Assembly: GCF_000719345.1 (NCBI RefSeq) | Contig: NZ_JOFX01000048.1 | Span: 1-64,000, forward strand | DNA from: Streptomyces sp. NRRL F-2664 | GTDB lineage: Bacteria; Actinomycetota; Actinomycetes; Streptomycetales; Streptomycetaceae | Direction of reading: 5' to 3' | Length of the DNA: 64,000 nucleotides | In this document: positions 33,351 to 44,578 of the stretch, piece by piece | How the letters are laid out: the number at the start of each line of letters is the position of its first letter | Numbering within the stretch: position 1 is the first letter of the stretch | The notes under the pieces: model-generated | What the model saw: only the letters and a program-made list of their open reading frames with translations | The model's database searches: none | What the model was told of the DNA's origin: nothing | Translations under genes and position numbers: made by a program

Positions 33351-34268
33351 GTGACGACTGACCAGCCCCACGGCACCGAACCCACCTCCCCGAGCGCCGC
33401 GAACGACGGCACGGCGGGCACGCTCGTCCTCGCCGGCACCCCGATCGGCGACCTCGCCGACGCCCCGCCGCGCCTGGCGGCGGAGCTGGAGCGGGCCGAC
33501 GTCGTGGCCGCCGAGGACACCCGGAGGCTGCGCCGGCTGACCCAGGGGCTGGGCGTGCACACCACCGGGCGCGTCCTGTCGTACTTCGAGGGCAACGAGT
33601 CGGCCCGTACCCCTGAGCTCGTCGAGGCGCTGGCCGGCGGGGCGCGCGTCCTGCTGGTGACGGACGCCGGTATGCCGTCGGTCTCCGACCCCGGCTACCG
33701 GCTGGTCGCGGCCGCCGTGGAGAAGGACATCAGGGTCACCGCGGTGCCCGGCCCGTCGGCCGTGCTCACCGCGCTCGCGCTGTCCGGGCTGCCCGTGGAC
33801 CGGTTCTGCTTCGAGGGCTTCCTGCCGCGCAAGGCCGGCGAGCGCCTCGGCCGGCTCCGCGAGGTCGAGGGCGAGCGGCGCACGCTCGTCTATTTCGAGG
33901 CTCCGCACCGGCTCGACGCCACCCTGGCGGCGATGGCCGAGGTCTTCGGCGCCGACCGGCGCGCCGCGGTCTGCCGCGAGCTGACCAAGACGTACGAGGA
34001 GGTCAAGCGCGGCGGGCTGGGCGAACTGGCCGCCTGGGCCGCGGAGGGCGTGCGCGGGGAGATCACCGTCGTGGTGGAGGGCGCCCCCGAGGCCGGCCCC
34101 GGCGACGTGGACGACGCGGAGCTGGTGCGCCGGGTGCGGGTGCGCGAGGAGGCGGGGGAGCGCCGCAAGGAGGCCATCGCGGCGGTCGCCGCCGAGGCCG
34201 GGGTACCCAAGCGCGACGTCTTCGATGCGGTCGTCGCGGCAAAGAACGCGGCACAGAAGGCGCCATGA
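33351..34268 (+). CDS. rsmI: 16S rRNA 2'-O-ribose C1402 methyltransferase
   Basis: A 305-residue tetrapyrrole-methylase-fold enzyme. Family motifs are TLVLAGTPIGDLADAPPR (about 23-40), the EDTRRLRRL segment near 54, SYFEGNE, VTDAGMPSVSDPGYRLV near 102-118 and VPGPSAVLTALALSGLP. With AdoMet it methylates the ribose of C1402 in 16S rRNA of the 30S decoding centre. After 280 the helical tail (RVREEAGERRKEAIAAVAAEAGVPKRDVFDAVVA) is the usual RsmI HTH-like end. The GTG start is divergent from pmt with 78 bases between. Confidence 0.95.
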   Translation: MTTDQPHGTEPTSPSAANDGTAGTLVLAGTPIGDLADAPPRLAAELERADVVAAEDTRRLRRLTQGLGVHTTGRVLSYFEGNESARTPELVEALAGGARVLLVTDAGMPSVSDPGYRLVAAAVEKDIRVTAVPGPSAVLTALALSGLPVDRFCFEGFLPRKAGERLGRLREVEGERRTLVYFEAPHRLDATLAAMAEVFGADRRAAVCRELTKTYEEVKRGGLGELAAWAAEGVRGEITVVVEGAPEAGPGDVDDAELVRRVRVREEAGERRKEAIAAVAAEAGVPKRDVFDAVVAAKNAAQKAP

Positions 34269-34428
34269 GCCGGTAAAGAGCCGCCGTGGAGGGCAAAGCC
34301 CGGGACGCGTGTCGGGCCCTTCGGGAATGACTCGCCCAAAGGCCGTCCAACACTGGACAGGGCATGATGCGCTCCCGCCCGCGGAGGCGTCCACTGGCAG
34401 TGGCACCAGTGGAACCGGAGGAGCTGGC

Positions 34429-34962
34429 ATGAGCGACACCGCACACACCGCACACACCGCAGCCGCCGCAGAGGGCGCAGGGACCCCGGCACCGGCCCGG
34501 GCTTCCGTACCCGCACGTCCCGCCGCTCCCGACGACGTGCAGACGGTGCACGAGGCGTACTCCTTCGCGTGCATGCGCTGCGGGTACGCATGGGAGCAGG
34601 CCTACCGGATCGAGCACCACGTCGACGGCCGAGGCGAGCCGTTCATCGTGTACACCGTCGACGGCGAGCGGGTGCCCTCCCCGCTGTCCGCCCCGACCTG
34701 CATGAACTGCGGCGGACACGTCGTACGGATCATGCGGGCGGGGCAGGTCTCCTCGGTGCTCGGCATGATCGACCACCTGTACCACCACCGCATCGCGCCC
34801 GGCATCGCCGGACCGGTACCGGCCGGGGCGGACGCCCCCCGCACCGCGAAGCCCCGCAGGGGCGCCGCGCACCACGACGCCCCCGGCCCCGTCGCCCTCA
34901 CCCGGGCCGACAAGCACGGGGGCCTGCTCCCACGGCTCCTGGGGTTGTTCCGCCGGTCATAG
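34429..34962 (+). CDS. zinc-ribbon protein of unknown function
   Basis: A 177-residue protein. After an Ala/Thr-rich N-terminus of about 45 residues comes a compact zinc site: CMRCG near 49 and CMNCG near 92, with a histidine-containing helix (MIDHLYHHR) behind. The C-terminal 60 residues are basic and Pro/Ala-rich. The ATG at 34429 has GGAGGAG 5 bases upstream, an excellent ribosome site. Homologues lie between rsmI and tatD in streptomycetes, from memory; function is unknown. It stops 10 bases before tatD and is likely cotranscribed with it. Confidence 0.8.
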   Translation: MSDTAHTAHTAAAAEGAGTPAPARASVPARPAAPDDVQTVHEAYSFACMRCGYAWEQAYRIEHHVDGRGEPFIVYTVDGERVPSPLSAPTCMNCGGHVVRIMRAGQVSSVLGMIDHLYHHRIAPGIAGPVPAGADAPRTAKPRRGAAHHDAPGPVALTRADKHGGLLPRLLGLFRRS

Positions 34963-34972
34963 GATCGGCTCC

Positions 34973-35851
34973 ATGAGCCCTTCCTCCTCCAAGGACGCAC
35001 CGCCGCCGCTGCCCGAACCCCTCCGGGTGGCGGTCGCGGACTCGCACACCCACCTGGACATGCAGTCGGGGACCGTGGAGGAGGGCCTGGCCAAGGCCGC
35101 CTCGGTCGGCGTGACCACCGTCGTCCAGGTCGGATGCGATGTGAAGGGCTCCCGCTGGGCCGCCGAGACCGCCGCCGCCCACGCCAACGTCCACGCCGCC
35201 GTCGCCCTGCACCCCAACGAAGCGCCCCGCATCGTCCACGGCGACCCCGACCACTGGTCCCGCCAGGGCCCCCGGGCCGGCGGCGGCGAGGCCGCGCTCG
35301 ACGAGGCCCTCGCGGAGATCGAGGCGCTCGCCGCCCTCGACCACGTGAAAGCGGTCGGCGAGACGGGCCTGGACCACTTCCGCACCGGCCCGGAGGGCAT
35401 GGCCGCGCAGGAGCGTTCCTTCCGCGCGCACATCGAGATCGCCAAGCGGCAGGGCAAGGCCCTCGTCATCCACGACCGCGACGCCCACGCCGACGTGCTG
35501 CGCGTACTGCGCGAGGAGGGCGCCCCCGAGCGGACCGTCTTCCACTGCTACTCCGGGGACGCCGACATGGCCCGCGAGTGCGCCGCCGCCGGCTACTACA
35601 TGTCCTTCGCCGGAACCGTCACCTTCAAGAACGCCGCTCCGCTGCGCGAGGCGCTGGCGGTGGCCCCGCTGGAACTGGTCCTCGTCGAGACGGACGCCCC
35701 GTACCTCACCCCGGCGCCGTACCGCGGACGGCCCAACGCGCCGTACCTCATTCCGCTGACGGTCCGGGCGATGGCCGCGGTCCGCGGCATCGACGAGGAC
35801 GCGATGGCCACGGCCCTGGCGGCCAACACGGCCCGGGCGTTCGGCTACTGA
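34973..35851 (+). CDS. tatD: TatD-family metal-dependent hydrolase/DNase
   Basis: A 292-residue TIM-barrel amidohydrolase. The metal ligands are seen in DSHTHLD (about 23-29), VGETGLDHF (Glu near 127), VIHDRDAH, VFHCYSG and VETDAPYLTP (Asp near 244). TatD proteins are 3'-5' exonucleases or DNA-repair hydrolases in the cytoplasm. The ATG is 10 bases after the zinc-ribbon gene. It is followed by the rpf gene after about 115 bases, as is common in actinobacteria (tatD-rpf-ksgA-ispE). Confidence 0.93.
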   Translation: MSPSSSKDAPPPLPEPLRVAVADSHTHLDMQSGTVEEGLAKAASVGVTTVVQVGCDVKGSRWAAETAAAHANVHAAVALHPNEAPRIVHGDPDHWSRQGPRAGGGEAALDEALAEIEALAALDHVKAVGETGLDHFRTGPEGMAAQERSFRAHIEIAKRQGKALVIHDRDAHADVLRVLREEGAPERTVFHCYSGDADMARECAAAGYYMSFAGTVTFKNAAPLREALAVAPLELVLVETDAPYLTPAPYRGRPNAPYLIPLTVRAMAAVRGIDEDAMATALAANTARAFGY

Positions 35852-35966
35852 CCGCCGCCCACCCGGCCGACACGTAGGGTAGTCGTACGACTTTGGTGCG
35901 TGACGACTCCTCCGCTAGGGTGCCGTGCCCCGACCAGCGGGTGCCGGACCACAGGGAGCGAGCGTC

Positions 35967-37511
35967 GTGAGCGAAACGCAGGGCAGTCACCGCCGAGGCG
36001 CTCCCGCCCCGGAGTCCTACGATGCCGGGCCGTCCACCTGGGACACCCAACCCGCCTTCCCGGTGCCCGCCCCGCGGGTCGAGGACCGGCGGGCCGGACG
36101 CCGCCGGCGTGCCGCGGACCCCGCCGCGCGGGCCGACGCCCCGGCACGGGAGGGCGATCGGCCCGGGCCGGCCGGTCCGGCGCCGGGGACGGGCCGCCGG
36201 CGCGCCCCCGTGCCGACCCCCACGATCGCCGACACCGCCGGCCGCCGGGCCCGCGGCCGTACCGCCGTCGAGGAGCCGCCGCCCGGCACCGGCCGGCGCC
36301 GCGGGCCCGCCGCGCCCGCCGCCGCGCCCGTATCCGCGCCCGCGGGGGCCGGACACGGCCGCCGCCGGGCCGCGGGACCGGTGCTCGTCGGCCCCGCCCC
36401 CGCCGCCGCCCCCGCCCCAGGCGTGAACTGGCGGCGGATCGTGCCGCAGGCCCTGGTCGTCGCCTTCCTCGCCGGCGGCACGACGGCCTTCGTCGCCACC
36501 GACAAATCGGTACGCCTCACCGTGGACGGGGTGCCCCGGGAACTGCACACCTTCGCCGGGGACGTGGAGGAACTGCTCGCCGCCGAGGGCCTCGACGTCG
36601 GCCCCCACGACGTCGTCGCCCCCGCCCCCGGCGAACCCCTCGACGACGGCGAGGAGGTGGTCCTCCGCTACGGCCGCCCCCTGAGACTGACCCTCGACGG
36701 GGAGGAGCGCCGGGTGTGGACCACCGCCCGCACCGTCGACGGCGCCCTGCGGCAGCTCGGCATCCGCGCCGAGGGCGCCTACCTCTCCGCCCCGCGCACC
36801 GCCCCCGTCCCGCGCGCCGGCCTGGCCCTCAGCGTCCGGACCGAGCGCAGCGTCACCTTCATGGCCGACGGCCGCGAACGCACCATCCGCACCAACGCGG
36901 CCACCGTGCAGGAGGCCCTGGACCAGGCCGGGATCACCCTCCGCGGCCAGGACACCACCTCGGTGCCGCCCACCGCCTTCCCGCGCGACGGCCAGACCGT
37001 CACCGTGCTCCGGATCACCGGCACCCGCGAGGTCCGCGAGGAGCGCATCCCCTTCGCGACCGAGCGGGTCAAGGACGCCGAGCTGTTCGCCGGGACGGAG
37101 GTCGTCGAGCGGGCCGGCCGGCCGGGCGCGCGCCGGGTCACCTACAGCCTGCGCACCGTCAACGGGGTCCGCCAGAGGCCCCGTGCCGTCGCCGACGAGG
37201 TCGTGCGCGAACCCGTCACCCAGCTGGTCAGGGTCGGCACCAGGCCGCTGCCGAGCTCCGTCTCCGGCGCGGACGGCCTCAACTGGGCGGCCCTCGCCCA
37301 GTGCGAGTCCGGCGGCCGCGCCTCCGTCACCGACGCGTCCGGGACGTACGGCGGCCTGTACCAGTTCGACGTCCGCACCTGGCAGGGCCTCGGCGGCAGC
37401 GGGCGCCCCCAGGACGCCCCCGCCGCGGAGCAGACCTACCGGGCGAAGAAGCTCTACGTACAGCGGGGCGCGAGCCCGTGGCCCCACTGCGGGCGCAGGC
37501 TCACCTCGTAG
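35967..37511 (+). CDS. resuscitation-promoting factor, RpfB-like
   Basis: A 514-residue exported muralytic protein. A long disordered N-terminus rich in Ala/Pro/Arg (1-150) is cytoplasmic. One membrane helix lies near 157-175 (ALVVAFLAGGTTAFVA), followed by three DUF348 repeats (about 177-350; TVDGVPREL, TLDGEERRV, MADGRERTI), a G5 domain (about 355-430) and the C-terminal transglycosylase-like Rpf domain (LNWAALAQCESGG, catalytic Glu, to end). It cleaves peptidoglycan during germination and outgrowth. GGGAG lies about 10 bases before the GTG at 35967. Such genes in streptomycetes are often controlled by a ydaO-type riboswitch; I did not find one in the 115-base leader. Confidence 0.93.
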   Translation: MSETQGSHRRGAPAPESYDAGPSTWDTQPAFPVPAPRVEDRRAGRRRRAADPAARADAPAREGDRPGPAGPAPGTGRRRAPVPTPTIADTAGRRARGRTAVEEPPPGTGRRRGPAAPAAAPVSAPAGAGHGRRRAAGPVLVGPAPAAAPAPGVNWRRIVPQALVVAFLAGGTTAFVATDKSVRLTVDGVPRELHTFAGDVEELLAAEGLDVGPHDVVAPAPGEPLDDGEEVVLRYGRPLRLTLDGEERRVWTTARTVDGALRQLGIRAEGAYLSAPRTAPVPRAGLALSVRTERSVTFMADGRERTIRTNAATVQEALDQAGITLRGQDTTSVPPTAFPRDGQTVTVLRITGTREVREERIPFATERVKDAELFAGTEVVERAGRPGARRVTYSLRTVNGVRQRPRAVADEVVREPVTQLVRVGTRPLPSSVSGADGLNWAALAQCESGGRASVTDASGTYGGLYQFDVRTWQGLGGSGRPQDAPAAEQTYRAKKLYVQRGASPWPHCGRRLTS

Positions 37512-37611
37512 GCGGCCGCAGGGGCCCGCTGCCGCGGGCGCGTGCCCGTGGGCGGCGCCGGAGGTCCACGTCGTCGTCGGGACCGCCCGGCCGATCTGAG
37601 ACGCTTTACCG

Positions 37612-38523
37612 GTGAGCACCGCAGAGCAGCAGCCCGATAACCCCGCGCCCAGCACCCCCGACGCCCTCCTCGGCCCCGCCGACGTACGGGAGCTGGCCGC
37701 CGTACTCGGCGTACGCCCGACGAAGCAGAAGGGGCAGAACTTCGTCATCGACGCCAACACGGTGCGCCGGATCGTGCGCACCGCCGAGGTCCGCCCGGAC
37801 GACGTGGTCGTCGAGGTCGGCCCCGGCCTGGGCTCGCTGACGCTCGCGCTGCTGGAAGCCGCGGACCGGGTCGTCGCCGTCGAGATCGACGACATCCTGG
37901 CGGCCGCCCTGCCCGCCACCGTCGAGGCCCGCATGCCGGCGAAGAAGGACCGCTTCGCGCTGGTCCACTCCGACGCGATGCTCGTCACCGAGCTGCCCGG
38001 ACCGGCGCCGACCGCGCTGGTCGCGAACCTGCCGTACAACGTGGCCGTGCCCGTCCTGCTGACCATGCTCGACCGCTTCCCGAGCATCGAGCGGACCCTC
38101 GTCATGGTGCAGGCGGAGGTCGCCGACCGGCTGGCTGCCGAGCCCGGCAACAAGGTCTACGGGGTGCCGTCCGTCAAGGCCAACTGGTACGCGCACGTGA
38201 AGCGGGCCGGAGCCATCGGCCGCAAGGTGTTCTGGCCCGCCCCCAACGTCGACTCCGGGCTCGTCTCGCTCGTACGCCGCACCGAGCCGATCAGGACCAG
38301 CGCGTCGAAGGAGGAGGTCTTCGCGGTCGTCGACGCGGCGTTCGCGCAGCGCCGCAAGACCCTGCGCGCCGCCCTCGCCGGCTGGGCCGGCTCGGCGGCC
38401 GGCGCGGAGGCCGCGCTGGTCGCCGCGGGAGTCTCCCCGCAGGCCCGCGGGGAGTCCCTGACGGTGGAGGAGTTCGCCGCGATCGCCGAGCACAAGCCCG
38501 CACAGGAGAGGCCCGCACTGTGA
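37612..38523 (+). CDS. ksgA: 16S rRNA dimethyladenosine transferase
   Basis: A 303-residue KsgA/RsmA enzyme, slightly longer than E. coli's because of its N-terminus. Motifs: [10 protein letters not shown] (about 37-46), [16 protein letters not shown] for AdoMet (about 63-78), VEIDD, and the catalytic NLPYNVAVP near 140. It dimethylates two adjacent adenines near the 3' end of 16S rRNA late in 30S assembly. The GTG at 37612 follows the rpf gene by 100 bases. The 3' end overlaps ispE by 4 bases (GTGA), so the two are coupled. Confidence 0.95.
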   Translation: MSTAEQQPDNPAPSTPDALLGPADVRELAAVLGVRPTKQKGQNFVIDANTVRRIVRTAEVRPDDVVVEVGPGLGSLTLALLEAADRVVAVEIDDILAAALPATVEARMPAKKDRFALVHSDAMLVTELPGPAPTALVANLPYNVAVPVLLTMLDRFPSIERTLVMVQAEVADRLAAEPGNKVYGVPSVKANWYAHVKRAGAIGRKVFWPAPNVDSGLVSLVRRTEPIRTSASKEEVFAVVDAAFAQRRKTLRAALAGWAGSAAGAEAALVAAGVSPQARGESLTVEEFAAIAEHKPAQERPAL

Positions 38524-39446
38524 GCCCGCGCCGCGACAGCATGCGCACGACGCCCGTCACCGTACGGGTCCCCGCGAAGGTCAACGTCCAGCTGGCGGTG
38601 GGCGCGGCCCGCGCCGACGGCTTCCACGACCTGGCCAACGTCTTCCTCGCGGTCTCGCTGTTCGACGAGGTCACGGCAACCCCCGCCGACGCGCTGACGG
38701 TGACCTGCGAGGGCCCGGACGCCGACCAGGTCCCCCTGGACCGCACCAACCTGGCCGCGCGGGCCGCCGAGATCCTCGCCGCCCGCAACGGCCTCCCCCC
38801 GCTGGTCCACCTGCACATCGCCAAGAACATCCCCGTCGCGGGCGGCATGGCCGGCGGCAGCGCCGACGGCGCGGCGGCCCTCCTGGCCTGCGACACCCTG
38901 TGGGGCCTGGACACGCCGCGCGAGGAACTCCTCGACCTCTGCGCGGAACTCGGCAGCGACGTCCCCTTCAGCCTCGTCGGCGGCGCCGCGCTCGGCACCG
39001 GCCGCGGCGAGGTCCTCTCGCCGGTGGCCGCCGGTGCCTTCCACTGGGTGTTCGCGGTGGCCGACGGCGGCCTGTCCACGCCGGCGGTGTTCCGCGAGTT
39101 CGACCGCCTCACCGCCGACGTGGCGGTCCCCGAGCCGCAGGCCTCCCCGGCCCTCCTCGCCGCCCTCGCCTCCGGCGACCCGCAGGCCCTGGCCGCCACC
39201 CTCGCCAACGACCTCCAGCCGGCCGCCCTCTCGCTGCGCCCCTCGCTGCAAGCGACCCTGGACGCCGGTCTCGGCGCCGGCGCCCTGGCCGCCCTGGTAT
39301 CCGGCTCGGGCCCCACGACCGCCTTCCTCGTCTCCGACGAGGAGGCCGCTGCCAAGGCCGCCGCCGCCCTCGAAGCCTCCGGCACCTGCCGCGCCACCCG
39401 GATCGCCTCCAGCCCCGCCCCGGGTGCCACGGTCCTGACGGCCTGA
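38520..39446 (+). CDS. ispE: 4-diphosphocytidyl-2-C-methyl-D-erythritol kinase
   Basis: A 308-residue GHMP kinase. The opening [29 protein letters not shown] holds the catalytic Lys, and the ATP-binding loop is [18 protein letters not shown] (about 104-121). [23 protein letters not shown] and the C-terminal [12 protein letters not shown] are family marks. It phosphorylates CDP-methylerythritol in the MEP isoprenoid pathway. The GTG start overlaps the ksgA stop as GTGA, a common actinobacterial pair. Confidence 0.95.
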   Translation: MSPRRDSMRTTPVTVRVPAKVNVQLAVGAARADGFHDLANVFLAVSLFDEVTATPADALTVTCEGPDADQVPLDRTNLAARAAEILAARNGLPPLVHLHIAKNIPVAGGMAGGSADGAAALLACDTLWGLDTPREELLDLCAELGSDVPFSLVGGAALGTGRGEVLSPVAAGAFHWVFAVADGGLSTPAVFREFDRLTADVAVPEPQASPALLAALASGDPQALAATLANDLQPAALSLRPSLQATLDAGLGAGALAALVSGSGPTTAFLVSDEEAAAKAAAALEASGTCRATRIASSPAPGATVLTA

Positions 39447-39462
39447 CCCCCGGGTCCGGCGC

Positions 39463-39487
39463 CCGGCCCCGGGCCTTCCGGGGCCGG
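39463..39487 (+). terminator. hairpin after ispE
   Basis: CCGGCCCCG and its complement form a 9-bp stem around a 7-base loop, 17 bases after the ispE stop and before the acyltransferase gene. Confidence 0.65.
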
Positions 39488-39554
39488 CTACTCAGGGCGC
39501 GGTTGAGTACCCGCACCCTGTCGGCGGGGCCCGGGCGGCGGACATCGTGGCTCC

Positions 39555-40895
39555 ATGACAGCCACCGCACGCGCCCTGGCCGCCGCCACGCCCGCCGACC
39601 GCGACCGGTACGTCGACCTGTTGCGCGTCGCCTCGCTCGGCACCGTCATCGCCGGGCACTGGCTCATGGCCGCCGTCAGCGGGGACGGCATCGGGAACCT
39701 GCTCGCCCTCCTGCCCGCCCTGCAGGTGCTCACCTGGGCGCTGCAGATCATGCCCGTCTTCTTCTTCGTCGGCGGCTTCTCGCACGCCTTGTCCTACCGC
39801 TCCCTGGCCCGCCGCGGCGAAGGCCCTGTGTACGCCGCCTTCCTGCGGGCCCGGCTGCGCCGGCTGCTGCGGCCCACCCTGGCCTTCGTCCTGGTGTGGG
39901 CCGCCCTCGCGCTCGCCGTGCAGCTCGCCGGGCGCGGCGACGGCCCGCTCGGCGGCGCCGCCCTGCGGCTGGTGACCCAGCCGCTGTGGTTCATCGGGAT
40001 CTACCTGGCCATGGTCGCGCTCACCCCGCCGCTGCTGAAGCTGCACGAACGCCACGGCTGGGCGGTGTTCGCCGCGCTCGCCGGCGCCGCCGCGCTGGTC
40101 GACGTACTGCGCTTCGCGCTCGGTGTCCCGTACGTGGAGTTCCTGAACTCCGCCCTCGTCTGGCTCGCCGTGCACCAGCTCGGCTTCCTGCGGGCCGACG
40201 GGCGCATCCGCCGGCCCGCGGTACTCGCCGCCGCCGGCCTCGCCGGAGCCGCGCTGCTGGTGGCCTGCGGCCCGTACCCGCTGTCCATGGTGGGAATGCC
40301 GGGCGAGAAGGTCTCCAACATGGCCCCGCCCACCCTGGCCCTGCTCTGCCACGGCCTGTGGCTCGTCGGCGCCGTGCAGCTTGCAGCCCGCCCCGCCGGG
40401 GCCTGGCTGGAGCGCCCCCGGGTGTGGCGGGCGGTCGTCGCCGCCAACGGGATCGCCATGACCGCGTTCCTCTGGCACCTCACCGCGATGCTCGCCGTGT
40501 ACGCGGCCCAGCTCGCCCTCGGCATCGACCTGCCGGCGCCCGCCACCGCCGCCTGGTGGGCGCAGGTGCCCGTCCGGATCCTCGCCGCGGCCGCGCTGAC
40601 CGGCGTGTTCGTCGCGCTGTTCCGCCGCTTCGAGGCCCCGGCACCGGCCCCGGTGCCCTCCCCGGCCGGCCGTCCGGCCCCCGCCTCGGGGCCCTGCGCC
40701 GCCGCCGGCACCACCCTGTGCCTGCTCGGAGTCCTCGGCCTGTCGATGACCGGCCTCGGCGGCCTGCTCGACGGCCGCACCGCCACGCTCATCGCCTTCC
40801 CCGTGACCGCACCGGCCGCGATCGGCATGGCGTGGGCGGGCGCCTGGCTGGTGGAACGATCCGCCCCGGCCCGGAGGGTTAGGCTGAGGGGCTGA
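39555..40895 (+). CDS. acyltransferase 3 family membrane protein
   Basis: A 446-residue polytopic membrane protein of the acyltransferase 3 type (OafA/NodX-like). It starts with YVDLLRVASLGTVIAGHWLMA, where the His of helix 1 is a family-conserved catalytic candidate, followed by VFFFVGGFSHALS and about nine further helices; FLWHLTAMLAVY near 310 is another typical segment. Such proteins O-acylate cell-surface sugars or secreted products; the substrate is unknown. The ATG at 39555 follows the ispE terminator. It ends 28 bases before the ABC-F gene. Confidence 0.88.
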   Translation: MTATARALAAATPADRDRYVDLLRVASLGTVIAGHWLMAAVSGDGIGNLLALLPALQVLTWALQIMPVFFFVGGFSHALSYRSLARRGEGPVYAAFLRARLRRLLRPTLAFVLVWAALALAVQLAGRGDGPLGGAALRLVTQPLWFIGIYLAMVALTPPLLKLHERHGWAVFAALAGAAALVDVLRFALGVPYVEFLNSALVWLAVHQLGFLRADGRIRRPAVLAAAGLAGAALLVACGPYPLSMVGMPGEKVSNMAPPTLALLCHGLWLVGAVQLAARPAGAWLERPRVWRAVVAANGIAMTAFLWHLTAMLAVYAAQLALGIDLPAPATAAWWAQVPVRILAAAALTGVFVALFRRFEAPAPAPVPSPAGRPAPASGPCAAAGTTLCLLGVLGLSMTGLGGLLDGRTATLIAFPVTAPAAIGMAWAGAWLVERSAPARRVRLRG

Positions 40896-40923
40896 TCCAC
40901 ACCCCTTCCCTGGAGCGCGTCTG

Positions 40924-42726
<1,803 letters not shown>

Positions 42727-42771
42727 ATTCCGCCGGTCTGCGGGACCAACTGACCGGATAACGACGGCATC

Positions 42772-42814
42772 ACGGGCCGGTCCTCCCTTGGGAACAGGGG
42801 GTGGACCGGTCCGT
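42772..42814 (+). terminator. hairpin after the ABC-F gene
   Basis: ACGGGCCGGTCC pairs with GGACCGGTCCGT (12 bp, one G-U) around a 19-base loop, 45 bases after the ABC-F stop, then TTGT follows. Confidence 0.6.
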
Positions 42815-42879
42815 TGTATGCCTGGCGTCAGTGATAGAAAGGTCATTCTCCCCGACCCGCCGAAGCCGAAAGTGCGCTG

Positions 42880-44535
42880 ATGACCGAGCCGCCCCAGCCG
42901 CCGAACCAGCCGCCGACACCTTCCGGTTACGGACACCTGCCCGGCCCTCCGCAGCAGGGCTACGGGTATCCGCAACAGGGCGAGAACCCGTACGCGCAGC
43001 AGCCGCCGTACGGGCAGCAACAGCAGCCGCCGCACGCGCAGCAGCCGCCGTACCCGCAGCAGCCGGCCACTGTCCCGGCGTATCCGGCCCACGGGCTGCA
43101 GCCGCCCGCGCCCGGCGCGTCCGGCATGCCGCCGAAGAAGAAGCGGGCGCTGATCGTCGCCGCCTCGGTCGCCGCCGTGCTCGTCCTCGGCGGTGTCGGC
43201 TACGCCGTGCTGGGCGGTGGCGACGAGGGCCCCCAGCAGCCCGTGGCCCAGGAGTCCGGCGACGCCGAGCCCTCCGGCTCCCCGTCCGTGGACCAGGGCG
43301 ACGGCAGCGGCCCCGGCGGCAACCAGCAGACCGACCTCAACGCCGGCCGCAAGCAGGGCGAGGACAAGGTCCTCTGGCTCAAGACCACCAAGATCGACGG
43401 CCCCGGTGCCGGCGTCTCCACCAAGGGCCAGTGGGTCGTGGGCGACACCGTGGCCAAGACCGTCGGCAAGACGATCAAGGGGTATGCGGTCGCCGACGGC
43501 AAAGAGAAGTGGACGATCACCTTCCCCGCGGACATCTGCGGCGTGACCCGGCGGACCACCGACGACGGCAAGACCGTGGTCCTGTACGCCGACAGCACCT
43601 CGGAGACCGCCAACTGCAACCAGATCCGGATGGTCGACCTCAAGGCGGGGAAGGAGGGCTGGTCCAAGGAGGTGGCCAAGGAGAGCGCCTTCGACATGTT
43701 CATCGACCCGAGCCTGGCCATGACCGGGGACGTCGTCACCGTCAACCGCCTCACCCGCGCCACCGCCTTCAAAATCAGCACCGGTGAGAAGCTCTTCGGC
43801 AGCCCCTCCGAAGGCTGCGTGCCCGGCGCCTACGCCGCCGGCAGCGGCAAGCTCATCGGCGTCGCCACCTGCAACGACGCCGACATGACCGTCGAGGTCC
43901 AGGACGCCGACCCGGCCACCGGCAAGAAGACCTGGACCTACCGCCTGCCCAAGGGCTGGAAGGTCTCCCGCGTCTACGGGCTCGACCCGATCGTCCTGCA
44001 CCTGACCAACGCGACCACCAAGGAGAGCTCCGTCGTGGTCCTCGGACCCGACGGCAAGCAGCGCACCACCCTCTCCGCCGAGGGCACGTTCTCCACCGAG
44101 TGCGGCATCAGCCACGACGACAGCCTCCAGGGCTGCGCCACCGCCGTCGTCGACGCGAACACCCTCTACCTGCCGACCAAGGCCGACATCGGCAAGGCCA
44201 ACGAGATCGTCGCCTTCGACCTGACCACCGGCAAGGCCAAGTGGCGCGTGCCGGCGGGCGAAGGACGCACCCTCGAACCGCTCAAGGCCGCGAACGGGCA
44301 ACTGATCGCCTACCGCACGGCCGAGCCCCGCCAGGGCGGCGAGGTCCTCTCCGTCCCCGCCGACGGCAGCACCCCCACCGCGCTCCTGCGCCACCCCTCG
44401 GGCCTCTCCGCGCCGATCGAGAGCTCCTTCTACTCCCCGCAGGTCGACTACGCGGACGGGCGCTTCTTCATCTCCACGTCCCGCCTGCTCGCCCAGGACA
44501 AGGACGAGAAGCTCCTGATGGTCTTCGGCAAGTGA
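42880..44535 (+). CDS. PQQ-type beta-propeller membrane protein (first of pair)
   Basis: A 551-residue protein. The first 85 residues are a low-complexity Pro/Gln/Tyr tail (YGYPQQ, YGQQQQPP), cytoplasmic. One membrane helix lies near 90-110 (ALIVAASVAAVLVLGGVGYAVL), then a short acidic linker and an extracellular eight-bladed PQQ-like propeller with repeated ADGKEKWT-, LKAGKEGWS- and TTGKAKWR-type strands. Such proteins are widespread in streptomycetes, often near kinases, with unknown ligand. It is followed 43 bases later by a paralogue of the same design, so the two arose by tandem duplication and may work together. Confidence 0.82.
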   Translation: MTEPPQPPNQPPTPSGYGHLPGPPQQGYGYPQQGENPYAQQPPYGQQQQPPHAQQPPYPQQPATVPAYPAHGLQPPAPGASGMPPKKKRALIVAASVAAVLVLGGVGYAVLGGGDEGPQQPVAQESGDAEPSGSPSVDQGDGSGPGGNQQTDLNAGRKQGEDKVLWLKTTKIDGPGAGVSTKGQWVVGDTVAKTVGKTIKGYAVADGKEKWTITFPADICGVTRRTTDDGKTVVLYADSTSETANCNQIRMVDLKAGKEGWSKEVAKESAFDMFIDPSLAMTGDVVTVNRLTRATAFKISTGEKLFGSPSEGCVPGAYAAGSGKLIGVATCNDADMTVEVQDADPATGKKTWTYRLPKGWKVSRVYGLDPIVLHLTNATTKESSVVVLGPDGKQRTTLSAEGTFSTECGISHDDSLQGCATAVVDANTLYLPTKADIGKANEIVAFDLTTGKAKWRVPAGEGRTLEPLKAANGQLIAYRTAEPRQGGEVLSVPADGSTPTALLRHPSGLSAPIESSFYSPQVDYADGRFFISTSRLLAQDKDEKLLMVFGK

Positions 44536-44578
44536 CATCCCCGGCAACGAGCCGCCCAGCGAGAGGCAACAGCAACCG

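Noticed and set aside
35852..35966. c-di-AMP (ydaO-type) riboswitch before the rpf gene
   Set aside because: The leader up to the GTG is only 115 bases and I could not recognise the conserved pairing elements; the family is often regulated this way, but there is no support here.
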